From the NCBI RefSeq assembly GCF_002151125.1, contig NZ_MDJZ01000005.1, positions 310,001-374,000 of the forward strand: DNA of 64,000 nt. Reading direction: 5' to 3'. Positions 26,182 through 35,519 of this stretch are shown one piece after another. The notes under the pieces are model-generated. The model saw only the letters and a program-made list of their open reading frames with translations. It searched no databases and was not told the origin of the DNA. The translations under genes were made by a program, and so were the position numbers. How positions within the stretch are numbered: the first letter of the stretch is position 1; every line of letters starts with the position of its first letter. Origin of the DNA: Clavibacter michiganensis. GTDB lineage: Bacteria > Actinomycetota > Actinomycetes > Actinomycetales > Microbacteriaceae.

Positions 26182-27672
26182 TCACTCGTTCCCCAGGTCC
26201 GCCCCGCAGCGGTACGTGCCCGCGGCGAGGGCGTCGAGGGCGACCTTCGCGTCGCCCGTCACGTTCCCGATGGCGTAGAACGCGAAGGTCAGCTTCGTGC
26301 CGTCAGCCGCGTCGACGATGCCCGCGAGCGTGTAGCCGGTGTCGATCCAGCCGGTCTTGGCCACGACGTGTCCGCGGGCGACCGCGCTGTCGCCGGTGAA
26401 GCGGCTCGCGAGGGTCCCGGTGCGACCCGCGACGGGGAGGCCGTCGCGCAGGTAGCCGAGCGCCTGCTGGCGCTGGTCGACCTGGATCATCAGCTGCGCG
26501 AGCAGCGACGGCGGCACGCGGTTGTCGGGACTGAGGCCCTGCCCGTCGACGATGGTGAGCGCCGAGGTGTCGAGGCCGTACGCCTGGAGCGCCTTGGGGA
26601 TCCCCGCGGCCAGCGACTGCTGCGTGTTGCCCGCGCCGACCTGGATGCTCACCAGCCGCGCGAGCGACTCGGCGAGCACGTTGTCGGAGTTGATGAGCGC
26701 CGTCTGGATGAGCGAGGAGACCGGCTGCGACTCGACCTTCCCCAGCACCGCGGCGCCGGCGGGCGCCGTGCCCTGCGTGACCTCGGCCGACCCGCCCAGC
26801 ATGGACCGGAAGGTGCTGCCGACGCGCGCCAGCGGATCCTCGCTGCGCGCGGAGACGACGGCCGCGGGATCCGCCCGGTCGGCGTCCAGCTGCAGCGGCG
26901 TCATGAAGCTCGAGTAGCCCGCCCTGCGCTCGGTCGCGGCCCACGAGGGGATCCACGTGTCGCCCGAGAAGAGGGACGTGTCGAGCACGATGCGGTTGAT
27001 GGGCGTGCCTGCGGTGGCGGGATCCGCGGCCCAGGCCGTGCGCACCTGCTGCGCGAGGTCGCTGAGGCGCGGGGCACCCGGGTAGACGGAGCTGCCGGTG
27101 GTGAGGCGCGAGAGGGTCGGGTCCCCTCCCCCGACGAGCACGACGGTGCCCGGCTCGGAGCCGCGGACCACCGTGGTGGCGATGCGCCGGTCGGGGCCGA
27201 GCGCCGCGAGGGCGGCGGCCGACGTGACGACCTTCATGACGCTCGCCGTGCGCTCGGGAGTGTCGCCGTCGCGGTCGAACACGACGCGACCGGTCGCGGC
27301 ATCGCGCACCTGGCCCTCGAAGGCGGCGAGGCGCGGGTCCTGCGCCAGGGACGAGATGGAGCACATGCGCAGGTCGTTCGCGGCGGCGCGGTCGGCGGGC
27401 GCAGGACGCGGCGGCTCCGCGGTGGGCGTCGGGCTGGGGGTGGGGGTCGGGTCCGCGGTGGCGGCGACGCTCGCGGAGGCGCTGCCGGCGCGTCCCGTGA
27501 GCGCGCCGGCGCCGACGGCCCCCGCGGCGAGCAGGGCGACGACGGCCACGGCGGCCGTCAGGGAGCGGGTGCGGCGGCGATCGCGGGAGCGCCTCCGGAA
27601 GCGGACCACCGGGTCGGACGGGTCGGTGCGGTCGGCGCGCGCACGGTCGGGGCCGTCGGCTGGGGATCGCAT
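26182..27672 (-). CDS. dacB: D-alanyl-D-alanine carboxypeptidase (PBP4/DacB type)
   Basis: Trims or cleaves peptidoglycan stem peptides outside the membrane. 496 residues: Arg-rich cytoplasmic start, one anchor helix (about 38-58), a Pro/Thr-rich spacer (72-95), then the S13 peptidase domain with active-site motifs S144-V-M-K147, S329-D-N331 and K439-T-G441. An inserted region between the first two motifs is usual for class C PBPs. The N-terminal helix may be an uncleaved anchor rather than a signal peptide. Monocistronic, upstream of tRNA-Thr on the same strand. Confidence 0.88.
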   Translation of the reverse strand: MRSPADGPDRARADRTDPSDPVVRFRRRSRDRRRTRSLTAAVAVVALLAAGAVGAGALTGRAGSASASVAATADPTPTPSPTPTAEPPRPAPADRAAANDLRMCSISSLAQDPRLAAFEGQVRDAATGRVVFDRDGDTPERTASVMKVVTSAAALAALGPDRRIATTVVRGSEPGTVVLVGGGDPTLSRLTTGSSVYPGAPRLSDLAQQVRTAWAADPATAGTPINRIVLDTSLFSGDTWIPSWAATERRAGYSSFMTPLQLDADRADPAAVVSARSEDPLARVGSTFRSMLGGSAEVTQGTAPAGAAVLGKVESQPVSSLIQTALINSDNVLAESLARLVSIQVGAGNTQQSLAAGIPKALQAYGLDTSALTIVDGQGLSPDNRVPPSLLAQLMIQVDQRQQALGYLRDGLPVAGRTGTLASRFTGDSAVARGHVVAKTGWIDTGYTLAGIVDAADGTKLTFAFYAIGNVTGDAKVALDALAAGTYRCGADLGNE

Positions 27673-27811
27673 GCGGCCATGTTAGACGCCGCACCCGAGG
27701 GCCGGCCCGGCCGCCGTGAGCTCGGGCACGCACGCGACGGGCGGGACCGGAGGAGGAGGCGAGATGCCGCTCCCCGTCTCTCTCGGGGAGAGCGCGACGG
27801 GGAGGGGATGG

Positions 27812-27887
27812 TGGAGCCGCCTGTCAGAATCGAACTGACGACCTTCTCATTACGAGTGAGATGCTCTACCGACTGAGCTAAGGCGGC
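27812..27887 (-). tRNA. tRNA-Thr (CGT)
   Basis: Cloverleaf on the minus strand: acceptor GCCGCCT pairs with AGGCGGC. The anticodon loop CTCGTAA gives anticodon CGT (threonine ACG codons). The T-loop is GGTTCGATTCC-like (here CAGTTCGATTCTG), the discriminator base is U, and the CCA end is encoded (27812-27814). A possible -10 TATGCT lies about 38 bases upstream (27925-27930). Confidence 0.95.
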
Positions 27888-28025
27888 CCGGCCCGGACTC
27901 AGCGAGTACCAGGCACGAGTAGAGAGCATACCGGATCCCGGAGGCTGCTCCCGCACACGGGCCGTCGGGGTCCGCGAGGCCCGCGGTCGACGCCGGCCGC
28001 GCACCCCGCCGTGCTCCCGCCGCGC

Positions 28026-29603
28026 TCAGCCGCAGGTCGTGCCGGCCGCAGGCGGATCCCCGCCGAGCAGGTAGCCGTCGACCGCCGCCACGATGCAGGG
28101 ATCCCGCTCGTCGTAGGCGATGTGCCCCTCGCCCTCGTAGGTGAGCAGGACGCCGGAGGAGAGCTGCCCGGCGAGCGCCTGGGCCCAGGAGTACGGTGTG
28201 GCGGGATCGCCCGTGGTGCCGACGACGACGATGGGCGCCGCGCCCTCCGCCGACACGGGCGCCGGGGCCTGCCGCGCCGGATACGGCCAGTTGCCGCACA
28301 GCGGATCGGGCTCGCCGTCGCGGGACGTGTCGTCGTCCGCCAGCTCGCCACCGGCGGCGCGGAGCTCGGCCGCCTCCGTCACGAGCACCGCGGGATCCCG
28401 CTCGACGGGGTAGTCGATGCACTGGATGGCGAGGAAGGCCTCGTAGAAGTTGCTCGCGTAGGTGCCGTCGGGGCTGCGGCCGAAGTAGGAGTCGGCGAGC
28501 GCGAACGCGGTCGCGGACTCGCCGCGGAGCGCCTCGGCGAACGCGGTCGTGAGCGCGGGCCACTGCTGCTCGCTGTAGAGGGCGGCGTCGATGGCGCTGC
28601 GCATGACCTGGCCGTCGAGCTCCCGCCCGTCGCGGGCGCGCAGCGGGCTCTGGTCGAGGCGGTCGAGGAGGCTGGCCACGGTCTGCACGCCCTCGTCGAC
28701 GGATCCGCGGAACGGGCACCCCTGCCCCGCCAGGCAGGCCGTCATGTACGACTCGAACGAGGTGCGGAAGCCCGCGGTCTGCGCGAGCACGACGTCGAAG
28801 GAGCTGGCGGAGGGATCCGTCGCGCCGTCGAGCACCATGCGGCCGACGTGCGCCGGGAAGTCCTGGGCGTACTGCGCGCCGATGCTGGTGCCGTACGAGT
28901 AGCCGAGGTAGTCGAGCTTCTCGTCCCCCACCAGGGCCCGGAGCATGTCCAGGTCGTGGACCGTGCTCCGGGTGTCGATGAACTCGAGCAGCGGACCGGA
29001 TCGGGCGGCGCACGACTCCGCGAACGACTTCGACGCCTGCACCAGCTCCTCGTCGTGCGCGGGGGTGCCGGGAGGGGCCTCGGTCTCGCCGTAGAGGAAG
29101 GAGTCGAGCTGGGAGTCGTCGACGCAGTCGACGGCGGTCGAGCGGCCGACGCCGCGGGGATCCCAGCCGACGACGTCGTACGCGTCCTGCAGGTCGCGCG
29201 AGACGGCGTAGTCGACGCTGGCCTTCACGAAGTCGACGCCGGACGCCCCGGGGCCTCCGGGGTTGACGAAGAGCGAGCCGCGCGGGCCGTCGGCGCCGCG
29301 GGCCGTGTGCCGCACCAGGGCGAGCTGGATGTCGGTGGCCGGATCCGGGGCCGACCAGTCGAGCGGCGCCGTCGCGGTGGCGCACTGGGCGCCGTCCTCG
29401 CACGGGGACCACGCGAGGGCCTGCTCGTAGTACCGCGCGAGGTCGGGCGCGACGTCCTCCGTCGTGGGGCTCGAGGTGGAGCTCCGCGGCTCCGGGACGG
29501 GGATGAGGCCGCAGCCGCTCAGCGCGACGGCCGCGGCGAGGAGCACCGCACCGAGCGCTCCGGCGCGGCGGAGGCGGCGCGGGCGCGGCGGCTGGCCGAT
29601 CAC
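28026..29603 (-). CDS. Secreted alpha/beta hydrolase, tripeptidyl aminopeptidase-like lipoprotein
   Basis: 525 residues. Arg-rich start and hydrophobic stretch to lipobox ALSGC (C31) indicate a membrane-anchored lipoprotein. The alpha/beta hydrolase core has oxyanion segment NPGGPGASG (114-122), WDPRGVGRS and nucleophile S236 in GYSYGTS. The TAP-like C-terminal domain carries PIVVVGTTGDPATPY and a late histidine in GEGHIAY. Similar enzymes remove N-terminal tripeptides. GTG 29603 overlaps the holB stop (GTGA), so a secreted peptidase is coupled to a replication gene. Confidence 0.84.
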   Translation of the reverse strand: MIGQPPRPRRLRRAGALGAVLLAAAVALSGCGLIPVPEPRSSTSSPTTEDVAPDLARYYEQALAWSPCEDGAQCATATAPLDWSAPDPATDIQLALVRHTARGADGPRGSLFVNPGGPGASGVDFVKASVDYAVSRDLQDAYDVVGWDPRGVGRSTAVDCVDDSQLDSFLYGETEAPPGTPAHDEELVQASKSFAESCAARSGPLLEFIDTRSTVHDLDMLRALVGDEKLDYLGYSYGTSIGAQYAQDFPAHVGRMVLDGATDPSASSFDVVLAQTAGFRTSFESYMTACLAGQGCPFRGSVDEGVQTVASLLDRLDQSPLRARDGRELDGQVMRSAIDAALYSEQQWPALTTAFAEALRGESATAFALADSYFGRSPDGTYASNFYEAFLAIQCIDYPVERDPAVLVTEAAELRAAGGELADDDTSRDGEPDPLCGNWPYPARQAPAPVSAEGAAPIVVVGTTGDPATPYSWAQALAGQLSSGVLLTYEGEGHIAYDERDPCIVAAVDGYLLGGDPPAAGTTCG

Positions 29604-30829
29604 GCGCGACCCGCCGAGCGCGTGCGGGTGATGGAGACGAGCATCGCCTCGAGGGCGAGCGCCGGCGACACGTTGCCGTCGATCCGGCGACGGGCCACGC
29701 CGACCGCGTCGAGGACGGCCAGGGACGCCGCCGCGGAGCCGGCCTCCGCGGCCTCGGCGATCCGCGGGGCGATGGCCTCGTTCACCTGGGGCAGGTCGGC
29801 CCCGAGCTGGTGCAGGAGCACGTCGCGGTGCAGGGACATGAGGTCGACGAGGATCCGGTCGATGCCGTCGCGGAGGCTCCGCGTGGCCCGCCGCTTCTGG
29901 TCCTCCTCGAGCTGACGGATCTGCGAGCGCAGCTGCGGCGGGATGGACCCGCCCTCCTGCACGCCGAGCGACCGGAGCGCGCGCTCGCGCTCGTCGGCGT
30001 CGCGCTGCACCGTGAAGGCCTTGGCGTCCTGGCCCGCGAGCTCGAGCATCGCGGCGGCGGCGCGCACGGCGTCTCCGACCGTGCGGATCCCGAGCGCGAG
30101 CTCCAGGGTGCGGCTCCGGCGCTCGCGCGCCTCGGCGTCGGTCGCGAGACGGTGCGCCATGCCGATGTGGCTCTGCGCCTCGCGGGCGGCGCGCGTCGCC
30201 GTCGCCGCGTCGACGCCGTCACGGCGCTGGATGAGCGCCGCCACGTCCTCGACCGATGGGATGCGCAGGCGCACGCTGCGCACGCGCGAGCGGATGGTGG
30301 GGATGAGGTCGGCCTCGCTGGGCGCGCACAGGATCCAGATGGTGCGCTCCGGCGGCTCCTCGAGCGCCTTCAGCAGCAGGTTCGACGTGCGCTCGGTCAT
30401 CCGATCGGCGTCCTCGACGACCATGACGCGGTACCGGCCGACCGAGGGCGAGTACTGCGACGACGAGACGAGGGCGCGCACCTCGTCGATGGCGATGATG
30501 ACGCGCTCGGTCGCCAGCACGCCGAGGTCGGGGTGGCTGCGGGCGGCGACCTGCCGCGAGGTCGCGGCGTCCCCCTCCGGCGTGCCGTCGCTGAGCAGGG
30601 CCGTGGCGAAGGCGTAGGCGAGGTTCGAGCGGCCGGATCCGGGCGGTCCGGTGATGAGCCACGAGTGCGCGAGCGCCGTGCCGCTGGCGTCGCGCGCGGT
30701 GGCCCGCGGGCTGCTGGCGGCGGCGAGCAGGGCGACCGCCTCCGACTGCCCGGTGAGCTCGTCCCAGATGGCGCGGCCGTCGGGGCTCGCGGACGCGGCG
30801 GACGCGGCGTCGGTCGCCACGTCGCTCAC
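29600..30829 (-). CDS. holB: DNA polymerase III delta' subunit
   Basis: Clamp-loader subunit working with DnaX and delta to place the beta clamp on DNA. 409 residues. AAA+ features: P-loop GPPGSGRS (Arg in place of Lys, consistent with a non-hydrolysing delta'), FATALLSDGTP, VMVVEDADRMTERTSNLLLKALEEPPERTIWILCAPS with the SRC-like region replaced by IRSRVRSVRL. The usual zinc-binding cysteines of E. coli delta' are not evident. GTG 30829 overlaps the tmk stop. Gene order topA-tmk-holB fits replication functions. Confidence 0.88.
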   Translation of the reverse strand: MSDVATDAASAASASPDGRAIWDELTGQSEAVALLAAASSPRATARDASGTALAHSWLITGPPGSGRSNLAYAFATALLSDGTPEGDAATSRQVAARSHPDLGVLATERVIIAIDEVRALVSSSQYSPSVGRYRVMVVEDADRMTERTSNLLLKALEEPPERTIWILCAPSEADLIPTIRSRVRSVRLRIPSVEDVAALIQRRDGVDAATATRAAREAQSHIGMAHRLATDAEARERRSRTLELALGIRTVGDAVRAAAAMLELAGQDAKAFTVQRDADERERALRSLGVQEGGSIPPQLRSQIRQLEEDQKRRATRSLRDGIDRILVDLMSLHRDVLLHQLGADLPQVNEAIAPRIAEAAEAGSAAASLAVLDAVGVARRRIDGNVSPALALEAMLVSITRTRSAGRA

Positions 30830-31461
30830 GCGGGCGCTCCCTCGGCGATCAGCGTGCGGGCCCGGCTCCGGATCTCCACCGCGATCTCCGCGCGCGGGCG
30901 CCCGGCGTCGACGACCAGGAAGCGCCCCGGTTCGGCGGCGGCGAGCCCGAGGAACGCCTGGCGCACGCGCTCGTGGAAGTCGGCGCGCTCGGCCTCGAGA
31001 CGGTCGAAGCGGGTCCGCGCGGCGTCGAGTCGGATCCGCGCCGCAGCCTGGTCGAGGTCGAGCAGCACGGTCAGGTCGGGCAGGAGTCCCTGGGCGGCCC
31101 AGAGGGAGAGGTCGCGGATCTCGTCGGCGTCGAGCACCCGCCCCGCTCCCTGGTAGGCGACGGACGAGTCGAGGTAGCGGTCCTGCAGGACGACGGCGCC
31201 TCGCTCGAGGGCCGGCCGGACGACCGTCTCGACGTGGTGCGCACGGTCGGCCGCGTAGAGCAGCGCCTCAGCTCGCGGCGCGATGTGCCCCCGACGGTGC
31301 AGCACGATCTCCCGGATCTCCACCCCGAGGTCGCTGCCGCCCGGCTCGCGCGTGACGACGACCTCATGGCCCTGCTCCTCCAGCCACTCCCGGAGGAGCG
31401 CCGACTGCGTGGACTTCCCCACGCCGTCGCCGCCCTCCAGCGTGATGAAGACGCCGGTCAC
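30826..31461 (-). CDS. tmk: Thymidylate kinase
   Basis: Phosphorylates dTMP to dTDP with ATP, essential for DNA synthesis. 211 residues: P-loop LEGGDGVGKSTQ at the N-terminus, TREPGGSDLGVEIRE, and the DR motif region LQDRYLDSSVAYQGAGR, with the lid LDAARTRFDRLEAERADFHERVRQAF. GTG 31461 overlaps the topA stop in GTGA. Length and motifs are normal for the actinobacterial enzyme. Confidence 0.93.
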   Translation of the reverse strand: MTGVFITLEGGDGVGKSTQSALLREWLEEQGHEVVVTREPGGSDLGVEIREIVLHRRGHIAPRAEALLYAADRAHHVETVVRPALERGAVVLQDRYLDSSVAYQGAGRVLDADEIRDLSLWAAQGLLPDLTVLLDLDQAAARIRLDAARTRFDRLEAERADFHERVRQAFLGLAAAEPGRFLVVDAGRPRAEIAVEIRSRARTLIAEGAPA

Positions 31462-34427
31462 GTCGCGTCGGATGCCGCGGCAGCAGCCGCCTTGTTGGCG
31501 GCCCGCGTCGCGGCCGCCTTCGTGGCGGCGGCCGACCTCGCGGCGGTCGTCTTCGCCGTGGCCGCCTTCGCGGTGCCCGTCTTGGCGGTGGTCGTCTTCG
31601 TCCCGGTCGCCTTCGCCGCGGTCGTCGTGCCCTTCGCCTTCGCGGGCGCCTTGGCCTTCGCCTTGGCCGGCGCCTTGGCCTTGGCCTTCGGCTTCGCCGG
31701 GCCCTTGGCGCGCTTGTCGGCGAGCAGCTCGACCGCGCGGTCGAAGTCGACGTCCTCGACGGACTCGCTCTTCGGGATGGTGGCGTTGGTCTCGCCGTCG
31801 GTGACGTACGGGCCGAACCGGCCGTCCTTCACCTTGATGCCCTTGCCGCTCACGGGATCCGCGTCGAACTCCTTCAGCGCGCTGGAGGGACGTCGGGCGC
31901 CGTACTTGGGCTGGGCGAACACCTCGAGGGCGCCCGGCAGGTCGATCTCGAAGATCTGCTCCTCGCTCGTGAGCGAGCGGGAGTCCGTCCCCTTCTTCAG
32001 GTACGGGCCGTACTTGCCGTTCTGCGCCGTGATGGGCGTGGCCGTCTCCGGGTCCTCGCCCACGACGCGCGGGAGGTCGAGGAGCCGCAGGGCCGTCTCG
32101 AGGTCGACCGTCGCGAGGTCCATCGACTTGAAGATCGAGGCCGTGCGCGGCTTGACCGCGGCCGCCTTCTTCGCGGCGGGCTTCTTGGCGGGAGCCTTCT
32201 TCGCGGGCGCGCTCGTCGCGGGCACCGTGGCCGCGGCGGCGGACGCGCTGTCGAGCACCTCGCCCGTGGCCGGGTCGACCCCGTCCGCGGGAGCGACCGG
32301 CGCCTCCTCGGGCTCCGGGTCGAGCTCGGTGACGTAGGGGCCGTAGCGGCCGTCCTTCGCCACGATCTGCTTGCCGTTCTCCGGGTTGATGCCGATGACC
32401 CGGTCGGTGACGACGGGCGCGTCGATGAGCTCGCGGGCCTTGGCCGACGTCAGCTCGTCGGGCGCGAGGTCCTCCGGCAGGTTGACGCGGCGGGGCGTCG
32501 CGTCCACGGCGGCCCCCTCCTCGTGGACTTCGAGGTAGGGCCCGTACTTGCCGATCCGCAGCGTGATGTCGTCCGCGATGCGCAGGGAGTTGATCTCCTT
32601 GGCGTCGATCTCGCCGAGGTTGTCGATGGTGGGACGCAGGCCCTTGTGGGCGTCGTTCCCGTAGTAGAAGCCCTTCAGCCAGTCGACGCGTTCCGCCGAG
32701 CCGTCCGCTATCCGGTCGAGGTCGTTCTCCATGCCCGCGGTGAAGTCGTACTGCACCAGCTCGGTGAAGAACTCCTCCAGCAGCCGGACCACCGAGAAGG
32801 CGATCCAGTTGGGCACGAGCGCCGTGCCGCGCGGGGTCACGTAGCCGCGGTCGACGATCGTCGAGATGATGGCGGCGTAGGTGGACGGACGGCCGATGCC
32901 CAGCTCCTCGAGCGTCTTCACGAGGCTCGCCTCCGTGTAGCGCGGCGGCGGGCTGGTCTCGTGGCCCTTGGCGTCCACGTCGACGAGGCGCAGGTCCTGG
33001 CCCTTCTTGAGGTCGGGCAGCTTCGCCTCACGCGGCTCCGCGGCGCCGTGGCGCTCCTCGTCGCGGCTCTCCTCGTACGCGGCCAGGAATCCGCGGAAGG
33101 TGATGACCGTGCCGGAGGCGGCGAACTCGGCCACCTCGCCGGCGGACGTGGGCCCCGCGGCGATCACGACGGACGCGGTGGATCCCTTCGCATCGGCCAT
33201 CTGCGAGGCGATGGTGCGCTTCCAGATGAGGTCGTAGAGCTTGTGGTCGTTGCCGCGCAGGGTGGACGCGAGCTGCTGCGGCGTGCGGAAGGTCTCGCCG
33301 GCGGGGCGCACGGCCTCGTGGGCCTCCTGCGCGTTCTTGCTCTTGCCCGCGTAGAGGCGCGGCTTGTCGGGCACGGTCTCCCGCCCGTAGAGCTCCGCCG
33401 CCTGCTTGCGCGCCGCGTTGATCGCCTGCTGCGAGAGCGAGGGCGAGTCGGTGCGCATGTAGGTGATGTAGCCGTTCTCGTACAGCGACTGGGCGACGCT
33501 CATGGTCTGGCGTGCGGAGAAGCGCAGCTTGCGCGCGGCCTCCTGCTGGAGCGTGGACGTCGTGAACGGGGCGGCGGGTCGACGCGTGTACGGCTTCGCC
33601 TCGACGCTCTGCACCTTCAGCGGCACGGACGGGTCGCGCAGGGCCTCGGCGAGCGCCTCGGCGCTCTCCGCGTCGAGCGGACGCGAGTCGTTCTTGAGCG
33701 AGCCCTTGTCGTCGAAGTCGCGGCCGGTGGCGATGCGCGCGCCGTCGATGCGCACGAGGCGCGCGTCGAACGGCAGCTCCTGCTCGAGGGGCGAGAGCGA
33801 CGCGGTCAGGTCCCAGTAGGAGGCGGTGACGAAGGCCAGCCGCTCGCGCTCGCGGTCGACGACCAGCCGGGTGGCGGCGGACTGCACGCGACCCGCGGAC
33901 AGCCCGGGGCCGACCTTGCGCCAGAGGACGGGCGACACCTCGTAGCCGTAGAGGCGGTCGAGGATGCGCCGCGTCTCCTGCGCGTCGACGAGGGCCGTGT
34001 CGATGTCGCGCGTGCTGTCGCGGGCGCGCTCGATGGCCTCCTTGGTGATCTCGTGGAACACCATCCGCTTGACCGGCACCTTGGGCTTCAGCACCTGGAG
34101 GAGGTGCCACGCGATGGCCTCGCCCTCGCGGTCCTCATCCGTCGCGAGGAAGAGCTCGTCGGCGTCCTTGAGCGCCCGCTTGAGGTCGGCGACCGTCTTC
34201 TTCTTCTGGTCGCTGACGACGTAGTACGGCTCGAAGCCGTTCTCCACGTCCACGGAGAACTTGCCGAGCGTGCCCTTCTTCAGCTCGGGCGGCAGGTTCT
34301 TGGGCTCGATGAGGTCGCGGATGTGCCCGACGGAGGCCTGCACCTCGTAGCCGCTGCCCAGGTACTGGGCGATCGTCTTGGCCTTGGCCGGCGACTCGAC
34401 GATGACCAACTTCTTCGTGCCGGGCAC
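31458..34427 (-). CDS. topA: DNA topoisomerase I
   Basis: Relaxes negative supercoils. 989 residues from GTG 34427, chosen because AAGGAG lies four to five bases upstream and the protein then begins at the Toprim strand KKLVIVESPAKAKT (E11). The acidic triad is in LATDEDREGEAIAW (95-108); nucleophile Y323 is in ITYMRTDSPS. Past residue 640 come four C-terminal repeats of the G-[KR]-[YF]-GPY type (IGKYGPYLE, DGRYGPYVT, NGKYGPYLK, DGRFGPYVT), then a Lys/Ala/Thr-rich tail of about 90 residues. No zinc fingers, as usual in actinobacteria. Confidence 0.95.
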   Translation of the reverse strand: MPGTKKLVIVESPAKAKTIAQYLGSGYEVQASVGHIRDLIEPKNLPPELKKGTLGKFSVDVENGFEPYYVVSDQKKKTVADLKRALKDADELFLATDEDREGEAIAWHLLQVLKPKVPVKRMVFHEITKEAIERARDSTRDIDTALVDAQETRRILDRLYGYEVSPVLWRKVGPGLSAGRVQSAATRLVVDRERERLAFVTASYWDLTASLSPLEQELPFDARLVRIDGARIATGRDFDDKGSLKNDSRPLDAESAEALAEALRDPSVPLKVQSVEAKPYTRRPAAPFTTSTLQQEAARKLRFSARQTMSVAQSLYENGYITYMRTDSPSLSQQAINAARKQAAELYGRETVPDKPRLYAGKSKNAQEAHEAVRPAGETFRTPQQLASTLRGNDHKLYDLIWKRTIASQMADAKGSTASVVIAAGPTSAGEVAEFAASGTVITFRGFLAAYEESRDEERHGAAEPREAKLPDLKKGQDLRLVDVDAKGHETSPPPRYTEASLVKTLEELGIGRPSTYAAIISTIVDRGYVTPRGTALVPNWIAFSVVRLLEEFFTELVQYDFTAGMENDLDRIADGSAERVDWLKGFYYGNDAHKGLRPTIDNLGEIDAKEINSLRIADDITLRIGKYGPYLEVHEEGAAVDATPRRVNLPEDLAPDELTSAKARELIDAPVVTDRVIGINPENGKQIVAKDGRYGPYVTELDPEPEEAPVAPADGVDPATGEVLDSASAAAATVPATSAPAKKAPAKKPAAKKAAAVKPRTASIFKSMDLATVDLETALRLLDLPRVVGEDPETATPITAQNGKYGPYLKKGTDSRSLTSEEQIFEIDLPGALEVFAQPKYGARRPSSALKEFDADPVSGKGIKVKDGRFGPYVTDGETNATIPKSESVEDVDFDRAVELLADKRAKGPAKPKAKAKAPAKAKAKAPAKAKGTTTAAKATGTKTTTAKTGTAKAATAKTTAARSAAATKAAATRAANKAAAAAASDAT

Positions 34428-34762
34428 GTGACTCCTTATATATGCGTTCATGGGGGCCGGTGGCCGACCCGGTGTCCGGGATGCGTGCCCGCTCGGATGC
34501 GATCCGGGGCGACGTGCGGCGGGGTCCCCGACAAGGCACACCATACACACGCGCACCGACCGGCCACCTAATCGCGGAGCCGCCCCGACGCGCCGCGTCC
34601 CGGCTGTCCGTCGACCCGGCCGGAGCGCACGGCCCGGCCGCAGCCCGGCCGGCGCGGTGGACGCCCATGCGCTCTCCGTCGCCGGGCGCGAACCGCCGCG
34701 GGACGGCGCGCCGCGATCCCCGTCCATGGGTGAGATGGGGCAGCGCCGGCGCCGGACGCCGG
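34428..34762. other. 335-bp intergenic region upstream of topA
   Basis: Between the topA start and the end of the Tad cluster, both on the minus strand. It must contain the topA promoter. Immediately before the topA SD there is an A/T-rich patch (TATATAAGG on the minus strand, about 34434-34444). No RNA gene or convincing small ORF is seen. Confidence 0.5.
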
Positions 34763-35128
34763 TCACCCGGACGCCCGATCGGGCGGTTGACCGGCACGGG
34801 CCCTCGCCGTCACGGGCAGGCCGATCGGGCCGCCGCGTCGCTCCGCCTCCACGACGGCCGTCGTGCCCGTGACGTCGCAGCGCGTGAGCAGCGCGCCGGC
34901 GGCGACCACGACCTCCTCGGCCGCCGAGCACGGGGAGCCGGCCGCGAACCCCGCGGCGACGTCCGCGGCGGCGAGCGCTCCGGAGTCCGCGGCTCCCGCT
35001 GCGGCCGCCCTCTCCACGAGCACCGAGGAGACGGCGACCGTGGCGATCGCGAGGGCCGTGACGGCGCCGAGCACGCCGACCGCGACCACGGTGCCCGAGC
35101 CGCTGTCGCGGCCGTGGTCACGGGGCAT
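34763..35128 (-). CDS. TadE-like protein, Rv3654c family
   Basis: Minor component of the actinobacterial Tad pilus locus, of the TadE-like type that lacks the prepilin Glu. 121 residues: a short basic head, DSGSGTVVAVGVLGAVTALAIATVAVSSVLVER as the membrane helix segment, then RAAAAGAADSGALAAADVAAG, the pseudopilin-like Ala-rich helix, and two Cys (SPCSAAEEVV; LLTRCDV). AGGAGG precedes ATG 35128 by about six bases. It overlaps the preceding TadE gene by 11 bases. Confidence 0.72.
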   Translation of the reverse strand: MPRDHGRDSGSGTVVAVGVLGAVTALAIATVAVSSVLVERAAAAGAADSGALAAADVAAGFAAGSPCSAAEEVVVAAGALLTRCDVTGTTAVVEAERRGGPIGLPVTARARAGQPPDRASG

Positions 35129-35519
35129 CCGGATCCTCCTGCCATGCGCAGCCGCGCGCCGAGACGCGGAGGCCCGCCGTCCCCGCGGGTCCGAAGCGAC
35201 TGGGTGCCGTGAGGCGGACGCAGACGACGTGACCCGACCGATCCACCGCCATGGCCGCTCCCGGAGCCGCACCGTCGATGCGCGCCGCCGCGGTTCCCGC
35301 GTCCTCCCCACGTCCGATGCTCCGTGCCGCCTCCTCCGCCGCCGACGTCAGCACGACCTGCTGGCCGACCGTCTGCACGGCTCCCAGGCACAGCCCGAGC
35401 ACCAGCACGACGCCGGGCAGCACGACCGCCAGCTCCGCCGCCGCCGCTCCCCCATCCGCGACCGGGCACGTTCGCGGGCCGCCGGGCGGACGCCGTCGTG
35501 CAGGCATGACCCGGATCAC
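35118..35519 (-). CDS. tadE: TadE-type minor pseudopilin
   Basis: 133 residues from GTG 35519 (GTGA overlap with the Flp-like gene) or 129 from ATG 35507; neither has a clear SD. Near residue 24 stands a prepilin-like site, G followed by AAAAEL with Glu at +5, then VVLPGVVLVLGLCLGAVQTVG as the helix. The rest, QVVLTSAAEEAARSIGRG and a C-terminal domain with two Cys (VVCVRL; RGCAW), matches TadE. Exported and probably processed by a TadV-type peptidase not in this window. Confidence 0.72.
   Translation of the reverse strand: MIRVMPARRRPPGGPRTCPVADGGAAAAELAVVLPGVVLVLGLCLGAVQTVGQQVVLTSAAEEAARSIGRGEDAGTAAARIDGAAPGAAMAVDRSGHVVCVRLTAPSRFGPAGTAGLRVSARGCAWQEDPDAP

Noticed and set aside
31480-31720. 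Tandem Lys/Ala/Thr codon repeats as a mobile or CRISPR-like repeat
   Set aside because: They encode the Lys/Ala-rich tail of TopA that is normal in actinobacteria; units are irregular and in frame.
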